Assembly (NCBI GenBank): GCA_016926875.1
Contig: JAFGNU010000073.1
Coordinates: forward strand, 1 to 64,000
From: Anaerolineae bacterium
GTDB taxonomy: Bacteria > Chloroflexota > Anaerolineae > Aggregatilineales > Aggregatilineaceae
Direction of reading: 5' to 3'
Length of the DNA stretch: 64,000 nucleotides
A model generated the notes under the pieces. It had not been told where the DNA came from, searched no databases, and saw nothing but the letters and a program-made list of their open reading frames with translations. Position numbers and translations under genes: made by a program. Shown here piece by piece: positions 1 to 8,665 of the stretch. Each line of letters begins with the position of its first letter. Position 1 is the stretch's first letter.

Positions 1-583
1 CGTCGATCTGGCTTTCGCCGATGTCCGCCGTGCGCAGCACCCGCGCCTTGATGGTCCCCACCCCACCCACCCGTTCGCGCAGATACGGGATCACCGTGGC
101 GGCCAAAATATCCTTCATTTCTTTGGGCACACCGGGCAGGCTGATGACTGTACCCTGCCCGGTTTCCACGATATAACATGGCGCCGTGCCCAGCCGGTTG
201 GGGACCGGGATCGCGCCCGCCGGAAGGTACGCCTGGACGCGGTTATTGTCGCTCATCCGCGCCCGGAACTGGCGAAAGCGCTCCGCGATCTCATCCAGCA
301 GCTCCGGGTGAAATTCCAGTTCGCGGTCGGTCGCGTCGGCGACTGCCTGCCGGGTCATATCGTCCACCGTCGGCCCCAGCCCACCCGTTGTGATCACGAC
401 ATCTGCACGGCTCAATGACTGGCGGACCGCGTCGGTGATGCGCTGGCGGTTGTCGCCCACGGTGATCATGTAAAACACGTTCATGCCGATGTCGCGCAGT
501 TGGCGCGCGATATAGGTCGAGTTCGTATCCACGATCTCGCCCAACAACAACTCGGTCCCGATGCTGATGACTTCAACGTTCAT
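1..583 (-). CDS. cinA: CinA N-terminal (molybdopterin-binding-like) domain, partial
   Basis: The gene runs off the left edge, so only about 194 N-terminal codons are present; it starts at the ATG complementary to 581-583. The N-terminus matches the CinA/MoeA-like fold: 'EVISIGTELLLGEIVDTN' at the start, 'TTGGLGPTVDD' near residue 80, and 'LPGVPKEM' near residue 155, the usual order in CinA. CinA proteins act in nicotinamide nucleotide recycling (pyrophosphatase domain, with a deamidase domain that would lie outside the window). No ribosome site or partner gene is visible upstream except the divergent-free gap to the cNMP-binding gene, which is on the same strand and ends 92 bases before this start. 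The ORF track missed it because it is open at the edge. Confidence 0.93.
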   Translation of the reverse strand, partial: MNVEVISIGTELLLGEIVDTNSTYIARQLRDIGMNVFYMITVGDNRQRITDAVRQSLSRADVVITTGGLGPTVDDMTRQAVADATDRELEFHPELLDEIAERFRQFRARMSDNNRVQAYLPAGAIPVPNRLGTAPCYIVETGQGTVISLPGVPKEMKDILAATVIPYLRERVGGVGTIKARVLRTADIGESQID

Positions 584-675
584 AGTGTCTCCCACAGGTA
601 GTGATAAGAGAGCAAAAAACGCACGGCCCTGTCTTCTCAACCGTGCGTCTACACTCAGCCGTATTGTGTTCGGTG

Positions 676-1167
676 TTAGTCGGATTGGGGCGGCGACCAG
701 GTCAAATGCTCGCGAACCTGCAAGTCTGTATTGCGAATCTTCATCGCCAGGTCTGCCGCCAGGTTGCGCATCAGCCGGTAACCAAGCTGCGGGTACGTGT
801 CGCACAGCAGCATCAGCTTATCACGCGGGACGATCAGCAACTGGGTATTGTGCCGCGTGCAGCGTGCCGCTGCCGACCGCAGCCCTTGATCCACCAGCGC
901 CACCTCGCCAAATGACTGTCCGCGCCGCATGGTTGCAATCGTGCGCGGGCCAATGTCGTCATCCTCGCCGATCATCGCCGGGTCAAGCTGAATTTCGACC
1001 TCACCTTCTGCGATCACGTACAGTTCGTCACCGGCAGTGTTTTCCGCGAACACCACGTCCCCGGTCTGGTAGGTACGCTCCTCGCAGATCGACGCGACCA
1101 GTTCAAGCTGTGTATTCGTCAGTTCGTAGAAAATATCCGCATTTTTCAGTATGCTGGTGATGGGCAT
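676..1167 (-). CDS. Cyclic nucleotide-binding domain protein
   Basis: A 163-residue protein consisting of one cNMP-binding (CAP_ED) beta-roll and a short tail. Seen: 'YQTGDVVFAENTAGDELYVIAEG' region (gly-rich turn of the roll) and 'GQSFGEVALVDQGLRSAAARC', which corresponds to the phosphate-binding cassette (FGE-AL-RSA-A). There is no helix-turn-helix after it, so it is not a CRP-type transcription factor; the final helices are 'RLMRNLAADLAMKIR'. I prefer the ATG at 1165-1167, because GGAG lies 6 bases before it; the ORF track uses a TTG two codons upstream. A promoter-like element lies just upstream. The ligand (cAMP, cGMP or none) and partner are unknown. Confidence 0.85.
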   Translation of the reverse strand: MPITSILKNADIFYELTNTQLELVASICEERTYQTGDVVFAENTAGDELYVIAEGEVEIQLDPAMIGEDDDIGPRTIATMRRGQSFGEVALVDQGLRSAAARCTRHNTQLLIVPRDKLMLLCDTYPQLGYRLMRNLAADLAMKIRNTDLQVREHLTWSPPQSD

Positions 1168-1209
1168 TGTCAACTCCAGCCCCTTTGCATTATGTGGTAT
1201 CTGGGCGTG

Positions 1210-1239
1210 ATTGTAGCACGATCACAAAAACCCTGGCAA
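1210..1239 (-). promoter_or_regulatory. Sigma-70-type promoter for the cNMP-binding gene
   Basis: On the minus strand TTGCCA is followed after 18 bases by TACAAT; the predicted start of transcription is about 35 bases before the ATG at 1167. Read directly from sequence; activity is inferred. Confidence 0.5.
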
Positions 1240-1279
1240 GATTGGTATATGCAGCCGGATTAAGATCAGGGACACGCAC

Positions 1280-1654
1280 ATGACCGGCCACCGGCAAACC
1301 CTGGGCCAGCGCGCCGAAACCCTGGTAACCAGCCGCTTGCAGCGCGCCGGATATACGATCCTGGCCCGCAACTGGCGGCATGGTACGCTGGGCGAACTGG
1401 ACATCGTCGCCCGGCAGGACGATGAGATCGTGTTTGTCGAGGTGCGCGCGCGGCGTGGGCCGCTGCACGCCGCCGTCGAACAGGCGCTTGCCAGCGTGGA
1501 CGCGCGCAAACAGGCGCGGCTGGTCGCCCTGGCCGAAGCCTACCTGTCGGCGCACGACATGCACAACACCGCCTGCCGGATCGACGTGGCCGCCGTTGGC
1601 TGCCAGGATGGTAAACTGGTAGTGGAGGTGATCAAAAATGCAGTCGGCTGGTAG
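1280..1654 (+). CDS. yraN: YraN/UPF0102 family endonuclease-like protein
   Basis: A 124-residue protein of the usual UPF0102 length. It has the family core: 'GQRAETLVTSRLQRAGY' helix, 'NWRHGTLGELDIVARQDDEIVFVEVRARRG' (G-E-x-D-x-x-x-x-D-x-x-x-F-V-E-V-x-x-R, the restriction-endonuclease-like PD-(D/E)xK core), then 'SVDARKQARLVALAEAYL'. Members are Holliday-junction-resolvase-like in fold, but their role is not settled. Its stop codon overlaps the annotated start of miaA by 17 bases, so the two are probably co-transcribed. Confidence 0.93.
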   Translation: MTGHRQTLGQRAETLVTSRLQRAGYTILARNWRHGTLGELDIVARQDDEIVFVEVRARRGPLHAAVEQALASVDARKQARLVALAEAYLSAHDMHNTACRIDVAAVGCQDGKLVVEVIKNAVGW

Positions 1655-2699
1655 TCAAACCATCAGCGCGCTGCCAACCGCAGCCCACCGCGCCGTGTCT
1701 GCCCGCGCACAGCCTGATACATCACCCGATCCCATCCCCGATCCGGCGCCGGACCAGATCAGCCCCCTGCCCGGCTCGCCCCTGGTTGTGATCCTCGGCC
1801 CGACGGCGTGCGGCAAAACCGCGCTTTCGATCCCACTCGCGCAGGCAGTGAACGGTGAGATTGTGTGCGCCGACAGCCGCCAGATATACCGGGGCATGGA
1901 CATCGGCACCGCCAAGCCCACGCCCGCCGAACGCGCCGCCGTCCCCCATCACCTGCTGGACGTGGTCACGCCGGACCAGACATATACCCTGGCCGAGTAC
2001 CAGCGCGCCGCTTACGATACCATCAATACCATTCACGCGCAGGGCAAGCTGCCGCTGCTGGTCGGCGGCACCGGGCAGTATATCACCGCCGTGGTCGAGG
2101 GCTGGGGCATCCCTGAAGTGCCGCCTAACCCCGATCTGCGCGCCGAACTCGAAGCGTTTGCCGAACTCTACGGCGCCCGCGCCCTGCATGACCGCCTGCA
2201 CACCCACGATCCCGCCGCCGCCGACCGGATCGATTACCGCAACGTGCGACGTGTCATCCGGGCGCTGGAAGTCTACCTGGAAACCGGCACGCCGATCTCC
2301 GTCTTGCAGCGCAAACAGCCGCCGCCGTACCGCATCCTATTGCTGGGCCTGACCCTGCCGCGCGAGGTGCTCTACCAGCGCGCCGACGACCGCATCGACC
2401 GGATGCTGGCGGACGGCCTGCTGGATGAGGTTCGCGCTCTGCTGGAAGCGGGCTATACTTGGACATGTCCGGCCATGAGCGGACTGGGCTATGCGCAGTG
2501 GCAGCTTTACCTGGACGGTGCCACGTCCTATGATGAGGCAGTCGCCGCCATCCGGCGCGAAACGCGCGCCTACATCCGCCGTCAGGATACCTGGTTCAAG
2601 GGACACGACACCGGGACATACTGGCTCGATCAAGCACAGATCATCCCGGCAGCAGTGGTGAGGCTGGTCCATCACTGGCTTGCCAACGAAGGAGCATAA
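1638..2699 (+). CDS. miaA: tRNA dimethylallyltransferase MiaA
   Basis: Transfers a dimethylallyl group from DMAPP to N6 of A37 in tRNAs reading U-starting codons. Seen: P-loop 'GPTACGKTALSIPLA' (residue ~53), 'CADSRQIYRGMDIGTAKP' that holds the catalytic Asp and the tRNA-recognition loop, 'HHLLDVV', 'LVGGTGQYITA', 'DYRNVRRVIRALEVYLETG', and 'PAMSGLGYAQ' plus 'RRQDTWFKG' near the end. The ORF is 353 residues, against about 300-316 typical; the first ~48 residues are Pro/Ala/Asp-rich with no family match. A GTG at codon 20 or a later non-ATG start is possible, so the N-terminus is uncertain. The DMAPP substrate could come from the mevalonate route hinted at by the mevalonate kinase at 32.7 kb. 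Confidence 0.96.
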   Translation: MQSAGSQTISALPTAAHRAVSARAQPDTSPDPIPDPAPDQISPLPGSPLVVILGPTACGKTALSIPLAQAVNGEIVCADSRQIYRGMDIGTAKPTPAERAAVPHHLLDVVTPDQTYTLAEYQRAAYDTINTIHAQGKLPLLVGGTGQYITAVVEGWGIPEVPPNPDLRAELEAFAELYGARALHDRLHTHDPAAADRIDYRNVRRVIRALEVYLETGTPISVLQRKQPPPYRILLLGLTLPREVLYQRADDRIDRMLADGLLDEVRALLEAGYTWTCPAMSGLGYAQWQLYLDGATSYDEAVAAIRRETRAYIRRQDTWFKGHDTGTYWLDQAQIIPAAVVRLVHHWLANEGA

Positions 2700-3451
2700 T
2701 GGGCATGGCACGCAGACGAACGCAGCAGAGCAGGTGGGGCCTCGGCGGGCGGATCAGCTCAGTTGACCGCCGGACAACCGGGATCGGCGTGGCCGCCGTG
2801 ATCCTGCTGCTGGCGCTCGTTATGCCGCGCGTCTACCCGGCAGCCAAGCAAGGCCCGACGTGCTCCGACCTGGCGCCCCCGATTGGCGGCAACAACCGCT
2901 CGATCCTGGCGCAAACCGGCAGCGACCGGCAAAGCCTGGACCTGAACCTTTCCCTGGAAAACGACACCATCCGGATAAACGAACCACTCCAGGTGCGGCT
3001 GACGTTTGTCAACGAGGACAGCGGCCCGGTTATCCTGTATCTGAACCCGCTTACGCCGTCCCTCAGCCGCTACGAGGGCAGCGCAGGTATCACGTTTGAG
3101 ATCACGCGCATCGATACCAACGTGGCGCTGGTCGATCCCGTCGCGCCGCCCGCCCCGCCGACGACGTTTGATCCCGACGAAGAACTGCACCTGCTGGGCG
3201 CGCGCGCCCGCTGCACCGAAACGTTTGAGTTCTCCGCGACCAAGCTCCAGTCAATTGGACTGGCGCAGGGCGAGTACCGCATTCGCGCCTTTTATCGCAA
3301 CAACAACCCCGGCGATCCCGCCCCGATCCGTCCTGCCAACGCGACCGCCACGCCCGCCTACTTTGACCAGGGCGTCTGGACCGGGGATGTATCATCCGAG
3401 GAAGTGATCTTCACCGTCATCCAGCCGGGAGCCAGCACGCCCGTCCCGTGA
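2699..3451 (+). CDS. Membrane-anchored protein with a beta-sandwich domain, function unknown
   Basis: The ATG overlaps the TAA of miaA by one base (TAATG), so it is translationally coupled to it. The 250 residues comprise a basic N-terminus, one membrane segment at about 27-46 ('GVAAVILLLALVMPRVY'), and an outside domain with 'LDLNLSLENDTIRINEPLQVRLTFVNEDSGPVILYLNP', typical of immunoglobulin-like/BsuPI-type sandwiches in which strands alternate and 'N..gp..' turns recur. Two Cys (near 55 and 165) could form a disulfide. I do not recognise the family; an adhesion or envelope role is only inference. Confidence 0.7.
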   Translation: MGMARRRTQQSRWGLGGRISSVDRRTTGIGVAAVILLLALVMPRVYPAAKQGPTCSDLAPPIGGNNRSILAQTGSDRQSLDLNLSLENDTIRINEPLQVRLTFVNEDSGPVILYLNPLTPSLSRYEGSAGITFEITRIDTNVALVDPVAPPAPPTTFDPDEELHLLGARARCTETFEFSATKLQSIGLAQGEYRIRAFYRNNNPGDPAPIRPANATATPAYFDQGVWTGDVSSEEVIFTVIQPGASTPVP

Positions 3452-3461
3452 TGAGGCGCGC

Positions 3462-4274
3462 TTATTCTCTGCCGGGCCGCGAATCCAGGCTGCCCGCCAG
3501 CAGGTTGATAGCCAGCACCGTCAAACTGAGCGCAGCACCGGGCGCTGTCGCCACCCAGGGCGCGGTACGGAACGCCGCCCGCCCGTCGGCCAGCATCACG
3601 CCCCAGTCCGGCGCGGACAGGTCGCCCCCATAGCCCAGGAACATCAGCGCCGCGCTGTTCAGGATCGCCCAGCTCAGCATCACGCCCGCGAAGGCCAGCA
3701 GCGGCGGGGCAATCGTCGGCAGCACATGCCGCCACAGAATGCCAGCCGGTCCCGCCCCGGCAGCCCGCGCCGCTTCGATGAACATGCGGGTCCGTGCTTC
3801 GAGCACCGCCGCCCGCGTCACCCGCGCATAGGCCGGGATGCCCGCGATCCCCACCGCCAGCGCGATCTGGATCGCTCCGCTGCCCAACAGCGCCACCAGC
3901 GCCAGCGCCAGCAGCAGCGCCGGAAACGCCAGCAGCGCATCCATCAGGATCATCAGCGCCCGGTCGATCCAGCCGCCAAAGTAGCCCGCCGCCAGCCCGG
4001 TGATCAGGCCCGGCAGCAGGGTCACGCCGACTGTCAGCAGCGCCACGCCCAATGTACGCCGCCCGCCGTACAGCGTCCGGCTGTACACGTCCCGGCCTAA
4101 CAGGTCCGTCCCAAATAGATGCTGCCACGAGGGGGATACAAGCTCCGCGCCGGTTGTGGCGTCGCGCGGATCGGTGCCGGTCAGCAGGGGCGCCAGGATC
4201 GACAGCAATACGATCAGCCCTAACAATCCCGCTGCCACCCGCCGCCGGTGGTTTGTGGTTCGCGCCGCTATCAT
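3462..4274 (-). CDS. ABC transporter permease, DppC/OppC type
   Basis: A 270-residue inner-membrane subunit of a peptide/nickel-type importer. Seen: 'HLFGTDLLGRDVYSRTLYGGRRTL', the hallmark of the DppC N-terminal region, then 'MDALLAFPALLLALALVALLG' and the EAA coupling loop 'FIEAARAAGAGPAGILWRHVLP'. Five to six membrane segments. It follows the DppB-type gene by 3 bases on the same strand, and the binding protein lies before that, so the order is SBP-permease-permease. No ATP-binding genes (DppD/DppF) follow: the next gene is convergent and ends 10 bases away. Confidence 0.95.
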   Translation of the reverse strand: MIAARTTNHRRRVAAGLLGLIVLLSILAPLLTGTDPRDATTGAELVSPSWQHLFGTDLLGRDVYSRTLYGGRRTLGVALLTVGVTLLPGLITGLAAGYFGGWIDRALMILMDALLAFPALLLALALVALLGSGAIQIALAVGIAGIPAYARVTRAAVLEARTRMFIEAARAAGAGPAGILWRHVLPTIAPPLLAFAGVMLSWAILNSAALMFLGYGGDLSAPDWGVMLADGRAAFRTAPWVATAPGAALSLTVLAINLLAGSLDSRPGRE

Positions 4275-4277
4275 GGC

Positions 4278-5201
4278 TCACCGGTCCATCCGCACGCGCG
4301 GATCGATCAGCCCGTACAGCACGTCCGCCAGCGCGTTGATCAGGCTGTAAGTCACCGCCGACAGCGCCACCAGCCCTTGAATCACCGGGTAATCGCGCGT
4401 GTCGATGGCCGCCAGCAGCACCTTGCCCAGCCCGCGCCGCGCGAAGATCATCTCGGTGATGACCGTGCCGCCCAGCAAAAAACCCAGTTGCAGCGCCACC
4501 ACCGCCGTCACCGGCAGCAGCCCAACCCGCAGAATGTGATCCAGCACGTCGCTTTCCGGCAGGCCCTTCGCCCGCGCCGTCCGTATGAAGTCCATCGCCG
4601 CCGCAGCCCGGATGCTGCCCGCCGTCACGCGCGCAATACTGCCCGCCGTGTGGAAGCCCAGCACGCACACCGGCAGGATCAAATAGCGCACGCCGCGCCC
4701 GCCCACGCCCGGCAGCACGTCGAGCACTGTCGTAAACAGGTAAATCGCCAGCGTGCCCGTCCAGTACACCGGTGTAGACAGCGCCAGCGATGCGATCCCC
4801 TCGGCGGCATAGCGCACGCCCGCCGGTCGCCCGACCCCGCTCAACACGCCCAGCCCTACCCCCAGCGCCACCGCTACCAGCAGCGCCCCACCTGCCAGTG
4901 CCGCCGTGGGACCGAGGTTTTGCGCAATCATCTCACTGACCGGCTGGCCGGATACCAGCGATTCACCCAGATCACCGCGCAGCACGTCCGCCAGATAGAG
5001 CGCGTACTGCTGCCAGACCGGGTCATCCAGGCCGAGTGCTAACCGCCGCGCCGCGATCTCGGCGTCCGACGCGCCCGCGCGGGCCATCGTCGCATCCAGC
5101 GCATCGCCCGGCAGCCAGCGCAGCACCCCAAACGCCAGGCTGACTGCCAGCCACGCGACCAGGATTGCCGCGCCGAACCGCTGCAAAGCATACGCGATCA
5201 T
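4278..5201 (-). CDS. ABC transporter permease, DppB/OppB type
   Basis: The first permease of the dipeptide-type importer. I choose the ATG at 5199-5201 ('MIAYALQRFGAAILVAWLAV'), because the longer ORF in the track would overlap the binding-protein gene and adds 21 non-family residues. Seen: 'LPGDALDATMA' after the first membrane helix, 'DPVWQQYALYLADVLRGDLGES', the EAA loop 'DFIRTARAKGLPESDVLDHILR', and 'TVITEMIFARRGLGKVLLAAI' near the end. 307 residues, the normal length. It lies 13 bases after the SBP stop and 3 bases before the DppC-type gene. Confidence 0.95.
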   Translation of the reverse strand: MIAYALQRFGAAILVAWLAVSLAFGVLRWLPGDALDATMARAGASDAEIAARRLALGLDDPVWQQYALYLADVLRGDLGESLVSGQPVSEMIAQNLGPTAALAGGALLVAVALGVGLGVLSGVGRPAGVRYAAEGIASLALSTPVYWTGTLAIYLFTTVLDVLPGVGGRGVRYLILPVCVLGFHTAGSIARVTAGSIRAAAAMDFIRTARAKGLPESDVLDHILRVGLLPVTAVVALQLGFLLGGTVITEMIFARRGLGKVLLAAIDTRDYPVIQGLVALSAVTYSLINALADVLYGLIDPRVRMDR

Positions 5202-5214
5202 CGCCGGGGATGAG

Positions 5215-6858
5215 TTACGAGGTAAGCTGCAAGTTGCGCAGCAGCGGCCACCAGCCCTGCGCACTGAAAATCACGCCGTCCAGCCGCGCCGATGTACCGT
5301 TCAGGTTGATGTACTCACGGATCGGCAGCACCACCGCCTGCTCCATGATGCGAAGCTGCGCCGCCGCATACAACTGCGCGCGGGCGTCGTCGGCGTTTTG
5401 CCGGATTCCTTCGGCCAGCCAGCCGTCCAGTTCGGGATCGCTGATGCCGGACCAGTTGCGCGCCCCATCGCTGCGGTAAAACTGGTCCAGGATGCTGGCA
5501 TCCACGCCAAAGTCGTACATCCCGATCAGGTTGTATTCGCCCGCGTTGGCATATTCGAGCAGCGTCGGATAATCCGGCACCTGGATCAATTCGAGATCGA
5601 TCCCCAGGTCGCGCCACTGGCTCTGGATTAACTGTGCTACGTCCGCCATCTGGTTCCAGGAAGCAAACACCATCGTCAGCGCCAGCGGTTCGCCGTCCAG
5701 GTCCAGGATGCCGTCGGCGTCCGTATCCGCATAGCCAAGCCCTTCCAGCAGCGAGCGCGCGTAGCCCGTGTCATATGGGTACAGCCGCTCAACTTCGGGG
5801 CTATAAAACGGCGTGACCGATACCAGCGGCCCGTAGGCAACCGGCGATTGTCCCTGAAACACTGCGTCACTGATCGCCGTGCGGTTGGTGGCGTACAACA
5901 GCGCCTGCCGGATCATGAATTCATCGGTCGGTGCGCGCCGGGTGTTGATAAAAAACTGCTGCGGCGTGCCCGCAATCGGCGTGCGGAGGATGCGCAGCGC
6001 CGTGTTACCGGCCAGCAGTTCCGCGTCGGTCGGCAGCAGTTCACCGATCATCTGCACATCACCACCCTCTAACGCGAGGCTGCGCGTGGGCGGATCGGTG
6101 TAGAAGCGAAATTCGACCGTGTCTACCGACTGGTCACTGGCAGGCGCATAAAACACCGGTCCCCATGCATAATCCTCGTTGCGCCGCAGCACGATCCGGT
6201 CGCCGGGCACAAATTCCACCAGCTTGTATGGTCCGGTCCCGACCTGGTGCCACTGGTACGAGTTTTTAGTCTGCTCTCTCAAAGCTGTCGGGCTGGCGAT
6301 ACCCAGGTACACCTGGCTCAGCGCATCCAGCAGCGGCGCGTAGGGTTCCGACAGGCTGAGCCGGATCGTGTACTCATCTACGATTTCGTAGCCGGTGTAC
6401 GGTCCCAGCAAAAAGCGCGCTTTCTGCGATCCGATCTCCGGGTCCATAATCCGGTTCAGGTTCGCGCCAACCGCCGCCGCATCAAAGCGCGTCCCGTCGT
6501 GGAATGTTACATCCCGGCGCAGCGAAAACGTCCACGCCAGGCCGTCGTCCGCCATCGTCCATGTTTCCGCCAGCCCAGGCACAAAGCCCATCGTCTGCGG
6601 GTGGCGGTAGATCAGCGTGTCGTAGACCGAATAAAACGGGATGCCAAGCTCGTTCGACAGGTGAATATGCGGGTCAAAGCCGGACGGGTTCAACGTCAGC
6701 CCGTAGACAATCTTATTCCCGGCGTCCTCGTCGGACTCCGCATCGTCGTGCAGGGCCAGCAGCCCTACCACTGCCATACCCAGGCAGCACACCAGCATCA
6801 GCACGCCCAACACGCCCAGGCGCGCCGGTGCACGTTTTCGGATCGGTTCAAAGCTCAT
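5215..6858 (-). CDS. Peptide/oligosaccharide-type ABC substrate-binding protein (SBP family 5)
   Basis: 547 residues with an N-terminal membrane segment (about 14-36) but no lipobox, so it is probably tethered by an uncleaved helix. Family 5 marks: 'YGLTLNPSGFDPHIH', 'VYDTLIYRHPQTMGFVPGLAETW', 'WTFSLRRDVTFHDGTRFDAAAV', 'GTGPYKLVEF', 'NEDYAWG' and 'RQALLYATNRTAI'. An acidic loop 'DTDADGILDLDG' near residue 380 resembles a calcium-binding turn and is common in SBPs of this phylum (recalled, not checked). It begins the importer operon with the two permeases. The ligand cannot be read from sequence. Confidence 0.94.
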   Translation of the reverse strand: MSFEPIRKRAPARLGVLGVLMLVCCLGMAVVGLLALHDDAESDEDAGNKIVYGLTLNPSGFDPHIHLSNELGIPFYSVYDTLIYRHPQTMGFVPGLAETWTMADDGLAWTFSLRRDVTFHDGTRFDAAAVGANLNRIMDPEIGSQKARFLLGPYTGYEIVDEYTIRLSLSEPYAPLLDALSQVYLGIASPTALREQTKNSYQWHQVGTGPYKLVEFVPGDRIVLRRNEDYAWGPVFYAPASDQSVDTVEFRFYTDPPTRSLALEGGDVQMIGELLPTDAELLAGNTALRILRTPIAGTPQQFFINTRRAPTDEFMIRQALLYATNRTAISDAVFQGQSPVAYGPLVSVTPFYSPEVERLYPYDTGYARSLLEGLGYADTDADGILDLDGEPLALTMVFASWNQMADVAQLIQSQWRDLGIDLELIQVPDYPTLLEYANAGEYNLIGMYDFGVDASILDQFYRSDGARNWSGISDPELDGWLAEGIRQNADDARAQLYAAAQLRIMEQAVVLPIREYINLNGTSARLDGVIFSAQGWWPLLRNLQLTS

Positions 6859-6883
6859 AACTGACTAAACTGCCTCGCTCGTC

Positions 6884-7600
6884 TTACGCCTGCGGTTGCC
6901 GCCCCACGTACAGCCCGCGCCCGGTCAACCCGTCTGCGTCATAGATCACATCCAGGCCGCTGTTTTGGAACGCTTTCAGGTATTCTTCGTGCGTGAACAG
7001 GCCGAGTTCGTGATTCTCGGTGAAATACTCGATCCCGTCCGGCGTAGCCACCAGGAAATGAAACACATTGCGGCTGATAGAGTCGTCGCGCTCGCTGATC
7101 GTTACCCGCGCCACCTTCAGGTCGGGCCGGTTTACAAAGTTGGCGTGTACGCTGCCGGGATGCCAGTCGTCCGGTGCGAACCAGGGTTCGATGATCACCA
7201 GCCCGCCCGGTTTGATATGGCGGCTCATTGTACCCAACGCTAACCCCAGCCGGTCCACTGTCCGCACGTAGCCAATCGCGCTGAACAGGCAGGTGATCAC
7301 ATCCACCTGTTCGCCCAGCTCAAAATCGACCATGTCAGCTTCGAAGAACGGCACATCCGGGCAGCGCTGCCGGGCAGCGTCCAGCAACCCAGGGCTGATA
7401 TCCAGCCCGCTGACCGTGTAATGCTGCCGCAGGTATTCAAGATGCCGCCCGGTGCCGCACGCCACGTCAAGCAGGTTTTTGCCCTCGCTGCGTCCATATT
7501 GTTCGATCCGGGTGTGGATGATCTGCGCCTCGCGCTCGTAATCTTTATAATCGTAGATGGCATCGTACCAGGCGGCTGATTTGTCGAATGAATCACACAT
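6884..7600 (-). CDS. Class I SAM-dependent methyltransferase
   Basis: A 238-residue Rossmann methyltransferase. Seen: motif I 'LLDVACGTGRHLEYL' (~42), motif II acidic end 'VSGLDISPGLLDAAR', 'FFEADMVDFELGEQVDVITCLFSAIGYV' (motif IV region), and 'HIKPGGLVIIEPWFAPDDW'. The N-terminal 'SAAWYDAIYDYKDYEREA' and the 'FSAIGYV' stretch resemble amino-sugar N,N-dimethyltransferases of the DesVI/TylM1 type, but the substrate is not certain. GGAG sits 5 bases before the ATG. It ends 25 bases from the SBP gene start on the same strand and could share its transcript. Confidence 0.9.
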   Translation of the reverse strand: MCDSFDKSAAWYDAIYDYKDYEREAQIIHTRIEQYGRSEGKNLLDVACGTGRHLEYLRQHYTVSGLDISPGLLDAARQRCPDVPFFEADMVDFELGEQVDVITCLFSAIGYVRTVDRLGLALGTMSRHIKPGGLVIIEPWFAPDDWHPGSVHANFVNRPDLKVARVTISERDDSISRNVFHFLVATPDGIEYFTENHELGLFTHEEYLKAFQNSGLDVIYDADGLTGRGLYVGRQPQA

Positions 7601-7634
7601 ATAGACTCCAGATGCTCACCACCAGAACATATCA

Positions 7635-7648
7635 AGCGCCAAGGCGCT
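7635..7648. repeat. Perfect 14-bp inverted repeat upstream of the methyltransferase
   Basis: AGCGCC-AA-GGCGCT, 34 bases before the methyltransferase start, inside the divergent gap to the PrsW-like gene. It could be an operator, an RNA hairpin, or a fragment of a dispersed repeat; nothing more can be said. Confidence 0.4.
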
Positions 7649-7759
7649 AAGTGATTGATGGGCACACTCCCGGCGGCGCGGTAAAATCCACCGGGAAGCA
7701 GTTGGGTGAGTCTACCACTGCCCCCGCCTGTAATCAATAGATACACAGGAGCATGAGGT

Positions 7760-8665
7760 TTGTCATTTGAACCGATCCTGCTCGCGCCGGAAGAAGAACC
7801 GGAAGAGCTATACCCCTACCGGCGCGTCTGGCGGACAAGCTGGCTGGAAGTTGGCGTTCTGCTGATCGCCGTGCTGACCATCTACGTGCTGACCGACTTC
7901 CTCGGCGCCCTGCCCCCGGACCTGAGCGACAGGCTGCCCAAGCTTGGCGTCGCGCTGCTGCCATTGGCTGCGTGGTTCGTCTTTTCGTACCGGGGTGAGC
8001 GCCGCGCCCTTCAGCCGCGCGCCGGACTGGTCGGCACGTTGATCCTGGGGGCGCTGGTTGCCAATGGCATCGCTGTCCCGCTTGAAGAACGCCTCTTTAC
8101 CCCGGACCGCTGGCTGCTGTCCGCCGGTTTTTTTGGACGCGTGCTGGGTTACATGTTCACCCTGGGCGTCACTGCCGAATTCCTGAAATACGCCGTCCTG
8201 CGCTACACCGTCTGGCCGCGCCACTTTAACCAGCGCCTGGACGGGGTAGCTTATGCACTGGCGGCTGCGATTGGTTTCGCGGGCGTGTATAACGTGCGTT
8301 TTGCGCTCTATACCGACGCCACCCTGAACGCGACCGCTCTCCGTGTCGCAAGCACCACGCTGTCACAACTTGCCGTCGCGCCGGTCATGGGCTTTTTCCT
8401 GGTCGAACTGCTGATCGGGCGCAAACCGATTGCCTGGTTGCCGATAGGGCTGTTCCTGGCCTCGTTTCTCAGCGGGCTGTATTACGCCTTCCGAGGCATC
8501 GCCATCATCAGCGGTCTGAACGTCGGGGCAACAGGCAGTTCGCCGGTTCGCGGCCTGGCGCTGGCTTTTGGACTGGTAGCAATCGTGTTTATCTCGATGG
8601 CATTCATCATCGAAAGCGCGGATACCCGGATGGAAGCGCTCACCGGGCGGCGGGAGGCGCTATGA
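7760..8665 (+). CDS. PrsW-like multi-pass membrane protein
   Basis: 301 residues with about eight membrane segments. The start is a TTG at 7760 with AGGAG 8 bases upstream; the nearer ATG at 7753 is out of frame and stops at once. 'TLGVTAEFLKYAVLRY' followed by 'RLDGVAYALAAAIGFAGVYNVRFAL' resembles the PrsW/CAAX-like intramembrane protease core (E-E-x-x-K then D-G-x-x-Y-G-x-x-x-G-x-G-F-A-x-x-E-N). Here the first motif has one Glu (AEFLK) and the second has YN instead of EN, so activity is doubtful. Its stop overlaps the next gene by 4 bases (ATGA), and that gene overlaps the protease gene, forming a three-gene unit. Confidence 0.7.
   Translation: MSFEPILLAPEEEPEELYPYRRVWRTSWLEVGVLLIAVLTIYVLTDFLGALPPDLSDRLPKLGVALLPLAAWFVFSYRGERRALQPRAGLVGTLILGALVANGIAVPLEERLFTPDRWLLSAGFFGRVLGYMFTLGVTAEFLKYAVLRYTVWPRHFNQRLDGVAYALAAAIGFAGVYNVRFALYTDATLNATALRVASTTLSQLAVAPVMGFFLVELLIGRKPIAWLPIGLFLASFLSGLYYAFRGIAIISGLNVGATGSSPVRGLALAFGLVAIVFISMAFIIESADTRMEALTGRREAL

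Noticed and set aside
3358-4668. 436-residue minus-strand ORF
   Set aside because: It overlaps two real permease genes in another frame and consists of Gly/Ala/Arg-rich, motif-free sequence typical of high-GC shadow frames.
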